DNA of 35,220 nucleotides. It comes from Paracoccaceae bacterium (GTDB lineage: Bacteria > Pseudomonadota > Alphaproteobacteria > Rhodobacterales > Rhodobacteraceae). The position numbers and the translations under genes were made by a program. Below are positions 1 through 6,973 of the stretch, piece after piece; position 1 is the stretch's first letter; each line of letters opens with the position of its first letter. The notes beneath the pieces were generated by a model. That model saw only the letters and a program-made list of their open reading frames with translations, had not been told where the DNA came from and did no database searches. The stretch is from contig JAUZRU010000143.1 in NCBI GenBank assembly GCA_030950185.1, positions 1-35,220 of the forward strand, read 5' to 3'.

Positions 1-24
1 CCCCCCCCCCCCCCCCCCCCCCCC
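1..24. other. Poly-C run at the contig edge
   Basis: The window opens with 24 consecutive C residues, followed by a short GC-only stretch and then the stop codon of the first gene. A homopolymer this long is not typical of the rest of the window. The likely explanation is a sequencing or assembly artefact: two-colour Illumina chemistry reports dark cycles as G, which read as C on the other strand. It should not be treated as genomic sequence until checked. Confidence 0.7.
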
Positions 25-35
25 GCCCGCCCGGA

Positions 36-1286
36 TCACTCGACGATCTCGGCCTTTTCCAGCACCGCATGCATCAACACGTTGGCGCCCGCCTCGGCCC
101 ATTCCTTGCTGATCTCCTCTGCCTCGTTGTGGCTCAACCCGTCCACACAGGGGCACATCACCATCGAGGTGGGCGCAACCCGGTTGATCCAGCAGGCATC
201 ATGGCCGGCGCCGGAAATAAGGTCCATATGGCTATAGCCCAAACGCTCGGCGGCATTGCGCACCGCACTGACACAGCTTTCGTCGAATTCCACCGGATCG
301 AACCCACCGACCTTTTCGAATTCGACACCCAGCCCCATGTCATCGGCAATCTTCTGCGCGCCTTCGCGGAAACGGTTTTCCATATCCTCGATCACCTCCA
401 GCTGGGGCGAGCGAAAGTCGACCGTGAACACCACACGGCCAGGGATCACGTTGCGCGAGTTGGGGTAAACATCGATATGGCCGGCCGCACCTACTGCGTG
501 GGGTTTGTGCGACCAGGCGATCTCGTCCACCAGCTCCAGCATCCGGGCCATGCCCAGGCCCGCATTCCTGCGCATCGGCATCGGGGTACTGCCGGTATGG
601 GCTTCCTTGCCGGTCACGGTGACCTGTGTCCAGCTCAGGCCCTGCCCGTGGGTCACGACACCGATTTCCTTGCCCTCCGCCTCAAGAATCGGGCCTTGCT
701 CGATGTGGAGCTCGAAAAACGCGTGCATCTTGCGCGCGCCGACCTCTTCATCGCCCTTCCAGCCGATGCGCGCAAGTTCTTCACCGAATTTCTTGCCTTC
801 GGCGTCTTCGCGCTCATAGGCCCAGTCCTGCGTGTGCATCCCGGCAAACACGCCGCTGGCCAGCATGGCGGGCGCAAAGCGGGTGCCCTCCTCGTTGGTC
901 CAGTTGGTTACGACGATGGGGTGTTTCGTCTTGATGCCAAGGTCATTCATGGAACGCACCAGTTCAAGCGCGCCCAGAACCCCAAGCACGCCATCATATT
1001 TACCGCCCGTGGGCTGGGTATCCAGATGGCTGCCCACATAGACAGGCAGCGCGTCGGAGTCGGTACCCTCGCGGCGGAAAAACATGGTGCCCATCTGGTC
1101 GACGCCCATGGTCATTCCGGCGTCTTCACACCATTTCTGAAACAGGCGCCGCCCCTCGGCATCGGCGTCGGTCAGCGTCTGGCGGTTGTTGCCACCCGCA
1201 ACACCCGGCCCGATCTTGGCCATTTCCATCAGGCTGTCCCACAGCCGGTCGGCGTTGATCTTCATGTTATCGCTTAACGCTGCCAT
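36..1286 (-). CDS. pydC: Zn-dependent amidohydrolase, probable beta-ureidopropionase / N-carbamoyl amino acid hydrolase
   Basis: This 416-residue protein belongs to the M20-type amidase/hydantoinase-carbamoylase family. Such enzymes hydrolyse N-carbamoyl amino acids to amino acid, CO2 and ammonia; in reductive pyrimidine degradation they act last, on N-carbamoyl-beta-alanine. Visible family motifs are GSHLDTQPTGGKYDG (about 85-99, with His87 and metal-bridging Asp98), the NEEG metal motif (131-134), ELHIEQGP, the dimerisation-region GKEAHTGSTPMP, and a C-terminal GAGHDA with a late SHNEAEE. The chosen ATG at 1286 has a strong purine-rich ribosome site (GAGGAAAGGG). An in-frame start 93 bases upstream would add an unrelated leader. 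The gene diverges from a RutR-like regulator across two RutR-type operators, which favours pyrimidine catabolism over hydantoin or allantoate use. Substrate choice is inference. Confidence 0.8.
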   Translation of the reverse strand: MAALSDNMKINADRLWDSLMEMAKIGPGVAGGNNRQTLTDADAEGRRLFQKWCEDAGMTMGVDQMGTMFFRREGTDSDALPVYVGSHLDTQPTGGKYDGVLGVLGALELVRSMNDLGIKTKHPIVVTNWTNEEGTRFAPAMLASGVFAGMHTQDWAYEREDAEGKKFGEELARIGWKGDEEVGARKMHAFFELHIEQGPILEAEGKEIGVVTHGQGLSWTQVTVTGKEAHTGSTPMPMRRNAGLGMARMLELVDEIAWSHKPHAVGAAGHIDVYPNSRNVIPGRVVFTVDFRSPQLEVIEDMENRFREGAQKIADDMGLGVEFEKVGGFDPVEFDESCVSAVRNAAERLGYSHMDLISGAGHDACWINRVAPTSMVMCPCVDGLSHNEAEEISKEWAEAGANVLMHAVLEKAEIVE

Positions 1287-1404
1287 GCGCTTTCCCTTTC
1301 CTCTTGCATTCCTGTCGCTGATCCGCGTGCATGGCCACATGGGCAAGGATCCCGCCACGCGGAACCCCGGTACTGCCATGCTGCCAACAGCCCCCCCTCT
1401 GCCG

Positions 1405-1423
1405 GACCGGCCTGCAGCCGGTC
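1405..1423. promoter_or_regulatory. Hairpin in the hydrolase leader region
   Basis: GACCGGC and GCCGGTC form a perfect 7-bp inverted repeat around a 5-nt loop, between the hydrolase start (1286) and the operator pair. It could fold in a long 5' leader of the hydrolase mRNA or act as a protein site. No function is evident. Confidence 0.3.
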
Positions 1424-1425
1424 AC

Positions 1426-1455
1426 TTGCGCAACTCCCATTTCTGACCATATAGT
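1426..1455 (+). promoter_or_regulatory. Candidate promoter of the first RutR-like gene
   Basis: TATAGT at 1450-1455 matches the -10 consensus at 5 of 6 positions. It sits 18 nt behind TTGCGC (1426-1431), a weak -35. The -10 lies inside the upstream operator half of the pair, so repressor binding would block polymerase. This is a prediction from sequence only. Confidence 0.35.
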
Positions 1456-1458
1456 CAG
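1443..1458. promoter_or_regulatory. RutR-type operator, imperfect copy
   Basis: CTGACCATATAGTCAG is a 16-bp inverted repeat with a single mismatched pair. It has the same register as the E. coli RutR consensus TTGACCANNTGGTCAA, matching 11 of its 14 fixed positions. Its centre is 32 bp, about three helical turns, from the perfect copy at 1475-1490, so two dimers could sit on the same DNA face. Confidence 0.55.
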
Positions 1459-1474
1459 GTTTACGGTACACCAG

Positions 1475-1490
1475 TTGACCAATTGGTCAA
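1475..1490. promoter_or_regulatory. RutR-type operator, perfect palindrome
   Basis: TTGACCAATTGGTCAA is a perfect 16-bp palindrome and matches the known RutR consensus TTGACCANNTGGTCAA at every fixed position. It lies 22 bp upstream of the chosen start of the first RutR-like gene and between it and the divergent ureidopropionase-type gene. It is well placed for autoregulation and for control of the hydrolase. On the minus strand it contains TTGACC, which could serve as a -35 for the hydrolase. Confidence 0.8.
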
Positions 1491-1512
1491 GAATTTTTTT
1501 GGACAGGTCTGC

Positions 1513-2169
1513 ATGAATCTTCCCGCCAAGCATCCCAGCCCCAGACCTGGCCAGAAAGAACGCCGCCTCGCGCGTGAAAAGCGTATTCTGGAAGCCGCAG
1601 AAAAGGTCTTTGCCGAGGCGGGTTTTGGCGGGGCGACAATGCAGCTGATCGCCGACATGGCCGGGCTGCCCAAGGCGAACCTGCATTATTATTTCCCGAC
1701 CAAAGAGGCACTATACCGGCAGGTCGTCGAAAACATCTTTCAGATATGGCTGCGCGCGGCCGACGTGTTTGACAGCGCCGACGGCCCGGCCGAGGCGATT
1801 GCCGCCTATATCGACGCCAAGATGGAAATCAGCCGCCGGCATCCAGCTGGCTCCAAAGTCTGGGCCAGCGAGGTGATGCATGGCGCGCCGGTGATACAGG
1901 ACTATCTTGAACACACGCTGACCGAATGGACCGAAGGCCGCGCCAGGGTTATCGAGCGCTGGATCGCCGAGGGCCGCATGAACCGGGTCAACCCGCACCA
2001 CCTGCTGTACATGCTGTGGGCGACCACCCAGCACTATGCCGATTTCAACCACCAGATCGAAACCCTGAACGGCGGCAAACCCCTGTCCGATGAGCAATGG
2101 GAAGAGGCAAAGGCATCGGTCAAGCAGATCATCCTGGCGGGAATCGGCATCGACGCCAGCGACCTGTAA
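1513..2169 (+). CDS. TetR-family regulator, RutR-like paralogue 1
   Basis: This 218-residue repressor has a TetR helix-turn-helix at about 28-70 (recognition region around LPKANLHYYFPTKEALY) and a RutR-like C-terminal domain with HHLLYMLWATTQHYADF near the end. RutR senses uracil/thymine and controls pyrimidine catabolism; this paralogue probably senses a related metabolite. The frame opens earlier at a TTG (1483), but that TTG lies inside the perfect operator. The ATG at 1513, with GGACAGG 5 nt upstream, is therefore preferred. A run of seven T residues lies just upstream. The gene diverges from the amidohydrolase gene and is followed by a desaturase. It resembles RutR less closely than the second regulator at 3537, so no symbol is assigned. 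Confidence 0.85.
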   Translation: MNLPAKHPSPRPGQKERRLAREKRILEAAEKVFAEAGFGGATMQLIADMAGLPKANLHYYFPTKEALYRQVVENIFQIWLRAADVFDSADGPAEAIAAYIDAKMEISRRHPAGSKVWASEVMHGAPVIQDYLEHTLTEWTEGRARVIERWIAEGRMNRVNPHHLLYMLWATTQHYADFNHQIETLNGGKPLSDEQWEEAKASVKQIILAGIGIDASDL

Positions 2170-2348
2170 GACCGCTTTCAGGAAATAATTCTATCTTTGC
2201 CACCATCAGGGCACGTCGAACGCAACTCTGCGCCCTCTGACAGACTGTTTCCTCGCCCCCAGGGGCAAAGCCCTTGCCGTTTGCCGCCCGACATCCTATG
2301 TGCAAGCTTCTGTACAAGACATCAAGACCACACGAATCGAGCAGCTTC

Positions 2349-3392
2349 ATGAATCAAAACACCCTCGCCGCCCCAGAAGACCGGGGCCCCGATAGCGCAC
2401 GCGAGTGGATACAGCTGCTGGCAAAATACCGTGACCCCAGTGCCCTGCGGTCCAGTTTCGAGCTGGGCGTGACGCTGGTCCCCTTCTTCCTGCTTGTCGG
2501 CCTCGCATGGTGGTCGATGTCGGTCAGCTACTGGCTGACGCTTGCACTTTCGGTTGCAAACGGCCTTTTCCTGGTGCGCCTTTTTGCGATCCAGCATGAT
2601 TGCGGGCACCGCGCCTTTTTCCGCCAGAAGGGCGTTGGCGACTGGATCGGGCGCGGCCTGGGCATCCTGACGCTGACCCCCTATGACGTCTGGCGGCGGA
2701 CCCACTCGCTCCACCACGCGACCCATGGCAACCTGGGCAAACGCGGTATTGGCGACATCCAGACCCTTACGGTCGAGGAATATCACGAGCGCGGCTTCTG
2801 GGGGCGTCTTGGCTATCGCATCTATCGCAACCCGCTGGTGTTGTTCGGCTTTGGGCCGGCCTATATCTTTTACATACAGAACCGCCTGCCGGTGGGTCTG
2901 ATGCGGGCCGGCTGGCAATACTGGACAAGCTCGATGGCCACCAATGCGCTGATCGCCGTCGTTCTTGGTGTGATGTTCTGGTTCGGCGGGCTGGCGGCAA
3001 TCCTGCTGATCTTTGTCCCGACAACCCTGGTTGGCGCGACCATCGGCCTGTGGCTTTTCTATGTACAGCACCAGTTCGAGCAGACCTCGTGGGAAAGCGC
3101 CGATGACTGGCAGGTGCACGATTCCGCGCTCAAGGGCAGTTCACATTACGTCATGCCAAAGGTGCTGCAATGGTTGACGGCCAATATCGGGGTGCATCAT
3201 GTGCACCACCTTTACAGCCGCATCCCCTTCTATCGCCTGACCGAAGTGCTGCGCGATCATCCGGTGCTGAACGAATCCCAGCGCATGACCATCCGCCAAA
3301 GCCTTGGCTGCGTGAAGCTTCAGCTCTGGGACGAAAAGAACCGCAGGCTGCTGTCTCAGCGCGAGGCAAGGGCGATCTACCGCGCCACCTGA
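2349..3392 (+). CDS. Membrane fatty acid desaturase (acyl-lipid, omega-6/delta-12-like)
   Basis: This 347-residue integral membrane di-iron desaturase introduces a double bond into an acyl chain of membrane lipid or acyl-CoA. All three histidine boxes are present: HDCGH at 83-87, HSLHH at 119-123 and HHVHH at 283-287. Hydrophobic segments lie at about 41-60, 62-82, 163-180 and 198-240, the usual arrangement for the family. The ATG at 2349 is chosen because the protein from there begins at the usual family position; the earlier in-frame start at 2274 adds 25 residues without family character. Its ribosome site is weak. The gene sits between two RutR-like regulators, with which it has no obvious metabolic link. 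Substrate and double-bond position cannot be told from sequence. Confidence 0.85.
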   Translation: MNQNTLAAPEDRGPDSAREWIQLLAKYRDPSALRSSFELGVTLVPFFLLVGLAWWSMSVSYWLTLALSVANGLFLVRLFAIQHDCGHRAFFRQKGVGDWIGRGLGILTLTPYDVWRRTHSLHHATHGNLGKRGIGDIQTLTVEEYHERGFWGRLGYRIYRNPLVLFGFGPAYIFYIQNRLPVGLMRAGWQYWTSSMATNALIAVVLGVMFWFGGLAAILLIFVPTTLVGATIGLWLFYVQHQFEQTSWESADDWQVHDSALKGSSHYVMPKVLQWLTANIGVHHVHHLYSRIPFYRLTEVLRDHPVLNESQRMTIRQSLGCVKLQLWDEKNRRLLSQREARAIYRAT

Positions 3393-3422
3393 CAGACACC
3401 CGTATCCCGGAAACAACGCAAC

Positions 3423-3442
3423 GCCCGGCCCGGCTGCCGGGC
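3423..3442 (+). terminator. GC-rich hairpin after the desaturase gene
   Basis: GCCCGGC and GCCGGGC form a 7-bp perfect stem around a 6-nt loop, starting 30 nt after the desaturase stop. No T-run follows, so it is either a weak intrinsic terminator or a 3'-end stabilising hairpin. Confidence 0.4.
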
Positions 3443-3481
3443 AATACCTTGTGCAAACCCTCATTTCGTGCTTTTCTGATA

Positions 3482-3497
3482 TTTACCAAATGGTCAG
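3482..3497. promoter_or_regulatory. RutR-type operator before the second regulator
   Basis: TTTACCAAATGGTCAG matches TTGACCANNTGGTCAA at 12 of 14 fixed positions. It lies 39 bp upstream of the start of the second RutR-like gene, a usual position for autoregulation by a TetR-family repressor. Confidence 0.6.
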
Positions 3498-3536
3498 CAA
3501 GCCGGACAAACCGGCACATTCGGGGAAGACGTTTCA

Positions 3537-4163
3537 TTGGCTAGAGCAGCGGCTTCGAAAACTCAGACCCGGATCCAGCGGGAAAAGACCGAGGCCATCC
3601 TGGCGGCGGCGCTTGACGTCTTTTCCACCTACGGGTTCCGTGGCTCGACCATCGACCAGATCGCCAAACAGGCCGGCCTGTCCAAACCCAACCTTCTGTA
3701 TTATTTCGACAGCAAGGAAGCCATCCATTCACTGCTGCTGGAACGCCTGCTTGATACCTGGCTGGAACCGCTGAAAAAACTGGACCCCGCGGCAAATGAT
3801 CCGGTGAAAGAGATCATCGCCTATGTTCACCGCAAGCTGGAAATGGCCTGCGACTACCCCCGCGAAAGCCGGCTGTTTGCCAACGAGATCCTGCAAGGCG
3901 CGCCCCGCATCATGGAACAGATCACCGGCCCGCTGAAGGATCTGGTCGATGAAAAGGCCGCCGTGATCGAGGGCTGGGCCAAACAGGGCAAGATCGCGCC
4001 GGTGCATCCCTATCACCTGATCTTTTCGATCTGGGCGACCACCCAGCATTATGCCGATTTCGACACCCAGGTCAGCGCGATCCTTGGCGCGCGCTCGGAA
4101 ACCTGTTTCGAGGACGCCTGCGATTACCTCACGACCATGTTCACAAAGCTTCTTCGTCCTTGA
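3537..4163 (+). CDS. rutR: TetR-family regulator, RutR orthologue candidate (paralogue 2)
   Basis: The 208-residue product resembles E. coli RutR along its whole length. It has a TetR helix-turn-helix with LSKPNLLYYFDSKEAIH (about 48-64), then YPRESRLFANEILQGAP, then HLIFSIWATTQHYADF, which correspond in order to conserved RutR segments around the uracil pocket. RutR represses or activates pyrimidine-catabolic genes and is released by uracil or thymine. Translation appears to start at TTG 3537, with GGGGAAG about 8 nt upstream; no better ATG is in frame. A RutR-type operator lies just upstream. The 3' end overlaps the convergent EamA gene by 23 bp. This copy is the closer of the two paralogues to RutR. 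Confidence 0.85.
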   Translation: MARAAASKTQTRIQREKTEAILAAALDVFSTYGFRGSTIDQIAKQAGLSKPNLLYYFDSKEAIHSLLLERLLDTWLEPLKKLDPAANDPVKEIIAYVHRKLEMACDYPRESRLFANEILQGAPRIMEQITGPLKDLVDEKAAVIEGWAKQGKIAPVHPYHLIFSIWATTQHYADFDTQVSAILGARSETCFEDACDYLTTMFTKLLRP

Positions 4164-5037
4164 GCAGGATCAGCAGCGCCACCACCGTTGCCGCCACCCC
4201 CAGCAAGATATTGGCCCGCGGCCAGCCATCGCCCAGCGCCACCTGCCACAGGATCACCCAGACCGGCGTCAGATAGTTATACGCCATCACCTTGGCCGAA
4301 GGCAGACGCAGCGTTGCATATTGCAGCAGGACGAATGTCGTCGCGGTCGAGATCAGCACCAGATAGGTCAATGTGATCCACACAATGGGGCGCAGCCCGG
4401 CCCAATCGGTTCCCACAATATCGCGCCAACCCACCGCCAGCAGCAGGATCGAGCCCCCGACAAGCGTGCCGAACGTAAAGGTGATCGGGCTTTCCCCGCG
4501 ATTCAGTTTGCGCACAAGCGGCGTATAGATCGCATGTGCAATGCAGCCGACGAAAAAGATCACCTCTCCCTTGCCGACATCCAGCCGCAGCAGGGCCTGC
4601 ATGTCTCCGCGAAAGATCACCCACAGCGCCCCCAGGGCGGCGATGGCCAGCGCAAGAGCCATACGTGGCGTCGTGATCTGGCGCAGCAGGATATAGCCGA
4701 ACAGCGCCGCCAGCATTGGCATCAGCGTGAACACGGCGGCCATGGAAACCGGCGCGCCATATTTCAGCCCCTCGAACATCAGCACGAAATACAAGCCGAA
4801 AAACCCGCCCAGCAGCAGATAGCGCCAGGGCGCGCGAAAATCGCGGCGGCGAAAGGACGGCCCGAAATGCACAAAGCCGGACATGATCACACCCGCCAGC
4901 ACAAACCGCACCGCATTGAGTGCGCGCGGCGAAATATCGTTCGCAACGATCGAGCCAAGACTGAACGACCCCGCAACCAGGGCCGAGAACAGCAACATGG
5001 CAAGATGGCCCCGGATCTGTTCGGTCGAAAGGTTCAC
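4141..5037 (-). CDS. EamA/DMT-family permease
   Basis: This inner-membrane protein of 298 residues has about ten transmembrane helices arranged as two EamA repeats, typical of drug/metabolite transporters. The first repeat includes FEGLKYGAPVSMAAVFTLMPMLA split over about 90-115; the second includes the matching LQYATLRLPSAKVMAYNYLTPVW region near 245-270. The GTG at 5037 is preferred over an upstream TTG (5079) because ACAGGAAAA precedes it at a suitable distance and the first helix follows at once. The 3' end overlaps rutR convergently by 23 bp. The transported solute is unknown, and EamA proteins range from amino acid exporters to metabolite importers. Confidence 0.8.
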   Translation of the reverse strand: MNLSTEQIRGHLAMLLFSALVAGSFSLGSIVANDISPRALNAVRFVLAGVIMSGFVHFGPSFRRRDFRAPWRYLLLGGFFGLYFVLMFEGLKYGAPVSMAAVFTLMPMLAALFGYILLRQITTPRMALALAIAALGALWVIFRGDMQALLRLDVGKGEVIFFVGCIAHAIYTPLVRKLNRGESPITFTFGTLVGGSILLLAVGWRDIVGTDWAGLRPIVWITLTYLVLISTATTFVLLQYATLRLPSAKVMAYNYLTPVWVILWQVALGDGWPRANILLGVAATVVALLILLKDEEAL

Positions 5038-5114
5038 GAATGTATTTTCCTGTCGCGGCGCCGCACCGATGGGGCGCAATTACGCAAATCAGGGCCGCCC
5101 TGCCCTTCAAGCGA

Positions 5115-5978
5115 TCAGATCGCGGCCTTGCGGCTTTCTTCCAGATAGATTTCGCGCAGGCGTGTGGCGACCGGGCCGGGTGTGCCCGCGCCGATGGTTG
5201 CGCCGTCGATTTCGACCACCGGCATGACGAATGTCGAAGCCGAGGTGATGAATGCCTCATCCGCCTCTTGCGCCTCTTCAATGGTAAAGGGGCGCTCTTC
5301 GACCTCCATCTGTGCCTCGCGGGCAAAGCGCAGCACGGCCGCGCGGGTGATGCCGTGCAGGATGTCGGTGCTGAGATCGCGGGTGATGATGCGCCCGCCC
5401 TTGACGATATAGGCGTTGTTGCTGGTGCCCTCGGTGACATGGCCATCCTCGACCAGCCAGGCATCGTCGCAGCCGGCGGCCTTGGCCATCATCTTGCCCA
5501 TGCTGGGGTAAAGGAGCTGCACCGTCTTGATGTCCCGCCGGTGCCAGCGCAGATCGTCGATCGAGATGACCTTGATCCCCTTTTTCGCCGCCGGATTGTC
5601 GGCAAGACCCGGCTTGTTCTGGGTGAACAGCACGATGGTTGCGGGGGTTTCCTCGGGGTCGGGAAAGACGAAATCGCGGTCAGCCGGGGCGCCGCGGGTG
5701 ATCTGCAGATAGACCATGCCCTCGACCACATCGTTGCGGCGCAGCAATTCGCGGTGAATTTCAAGCAGCTCGTCCATCGTGACGGGCGAGGCCATGTCGA
5801 GTTCGCCCAGCGAACGTTGCAGGCGTCTGGCGTGGCCGTCGAAATCGACCAGCTTTCCATCAAGAACCGAAGTTACCTCATACACCCCGTCGGCCATCAG
5901 GAAGCCCCGGTCAAAGATCGACACCTTGGCCTCGGCCTCGGGCAGGTATTCTCCGTTCAGATAGACTATGCGGCTCAT
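5115..5978 (-). CDS. dat: D-amino acid aminotransferase (fold-type IV PLP enzyme)
   Basis: This 287-residue enzyme transfers the amino group between D-amino acids and 2-oxo acids, for example D-alanine plus 2-oxoglutarate to pyruvate plus D-glutamate. Fold-type IV features are RGFLMADGVYE near 24-34, the PLP lysine in HRRDIKTVQLL (Lys151), VTEGTSNN with Glu183 as the pyridine-nitrogen partner, and the late STFVMPVVEIDG segment typical of D-amino acid transaminases. The ATG at 5978 has a good site (GGGGAAAG); an earlier start would run into the preceding gene. It lies 17 nt after dgcA and ends the dgcN-dgcA-dat operon, which supports a D-amino acid role over branched-chain L-specificity. An (R)-selective amine transaminase remains possible. 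Confidence 0.85.
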   Translation of the reverse strand: MSRIVYLNGEYLPEAEAKVSIFDRGFLMADGVYEVTSVLDGKLVDFDGHARRLQRSLGELDMASPVTMDELLEIHRELLRRNDVVEGMVYLQITRGAPADRDFVFPDPEETPATIVLFTQNKPGLADNPAAKKGIKVISIDDLRWHRRDIKTVQLLYPSMGKMMAKAAGCDDAWLVEDGHVTEGTSNNAYIVKGGRIITRDLSTDILHGITRAAVLRFAREAQMEVEERPFTIEEAQEADEAFITSASTFVMPVVEIDGATIGAGTPGPVATRLREIYLEESRKAAI

Positions 5979-5995
5979 CTTTCTTTCCCCTGTTT

Positions 5996-6964
5996 CTAAC
6001 CCCACAGCGCTGCATCGGGCGGGTGAACGCCCCTTTCATCGAAGTGCAGCGCGTTGTCCCGGTCTTGGGCCAGCAGAAGCGGGCCGTCAAGATCCGTGAA
6101 TGCCGCGCCCTGCGCCACCAGCACCGCCGGCGCCATGGCCAGCGAGCTGCCGACCATGCAGCCGACCATCACGCGAAAGCCCTGCGCAAGCGCGGCCTCG
6201 CGCAGGGCCAGGGCCTCGGTCAGGCCTCCGGTCTTGTCCAGCTTGATGTTGACGATGTCGTATTTGCCTTTCAGCGCGGCCACGCTGGCGCGGTCATGGC
6301 AGCTTTCGTCGGCGCAGACAGGCAACACGCGATCCATGGTCAGCAGGGCGTCGTCGTGGCCCGCCGGCAGGGGCTGTTCGACCATCTCGACGCCGAGATC
6401 GACAAGAACCGGGGCGAGACGGGCGTAAAGTTCGGCCGTCCAACCCTCGTTGGCATCGACGATGATGCGGGCACCGGGCGCGCCCTGCCGCACCGCCCGG
6501 ATACGCGCGATGTCCTGATCCCCGCCGCCCAGCTTGGTTTTCAGCAGCGGGCGGTGGGCATTTTCGGCGGCCTGATCACGCATCTTGCCGGGGCTGTCCA
6601 GCGACAGGGTATAGGCGGTGATTTCAGGGCCCGGCGGGGGCAGGCCCGCAAGATCCCAGATGCGGCGGCCAGTCTGCTTGCATTCCAGATCCCACAGCGC
6701 GCAATCGACGGCGTTGCGGGCGGCACCGGGGGGCAAGGCCGATTGCAGTTCGGCACGCGTGATCGGCAGCGGCAGGGATTCGATCTGTTCGGTGACGGAT
6801 TCAAGCGATTCGCCATAGCGCGCATAGGGCACGCATTCGCCCCAGCCGGTCACGCCGTCCTGTGTGACGCGCACGCTCAGCACCTGCGCCACGCTGCGCG
6901 AGCCGCGCGAGATGGTGAAAAGGCGCGCAAAGGGGAAGGTGTCGGCGGTGACTGTCAGTTTCAT
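5996..6964 (-). CDS. dgcA: Enolase-superfamily epimerase, probable N-acetyl-D-glutamate racemase
   Basis: This 322-residue member of the mandelate racemase/muconate-lactonising subgroup resembles L-Ala-D/L-Glu dipeptide epimerases. Catalytic elements are visible in order: KTK (Lys142, Lys144), metal ligands Asp170 (IVDANEGW), Glu196 (VEQPL) and Asp219 (CADES), and the opposing Lys241 (NIKLDKTGG). Because it follows a DgcN homologue after 9 nt, the probable reaction is racemisation of N-acetyl-D-glutamate to N-acetyl-L-glutamate, as described for the DgcN-DgcA pathway of marine Proteobacteria and haloarchaea. A murein-peptide L-Ala-D-Glu epimerase role is the alternative and cannot be excluded by sequence, since both share the same fold and catalytic residues. 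Confidence 0.8.
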   Translation of the reverse strand: MKLTVTADTFPFARLFTISRGSRSVAQVLSVRVTQDGVTGWGECVPYARYGESLESVTEQIESLPLPITRAELQSALPPGAARNAVDCALWDLECKQTGRRIWDLAGLPPPGPEITAYTLSLDSPGKMRDQAAENAHRPLLKTKLGGGDQDIARIRAVRQGAPGARIIVDANEGWTAELYARLAPVLVDLGVEMVEQPLPAGHDDALLTMDRVLPVCADESCHDRASVAALKGKYDIVNIKLDKTGGLTEALALREAALAQGFRVMVGCMVGSSLAMAPAVLVAQGAAFTDLDGPLLLAQDRDNALHFDERGVHPPDAALWG

Positions 6965-6973
6965 TTCGCGAGC

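Noticed and set aside
69-1277. Long open frame on the plus strand opposite the hydrolase gene
   Set aside because: It is rich in His, Gly and Arg from reverse reading of GC-rich codons and matches no family, while the minus strand has clear catalytic motifs.
1491-1500. T-run after the second operator as an intrinsic terminator
   Set aside because: The perfect palindrome before it fits the RutR operator exactly and has no loop, and it lies directly upstream of a gene start, so a terminator reading is less likely.
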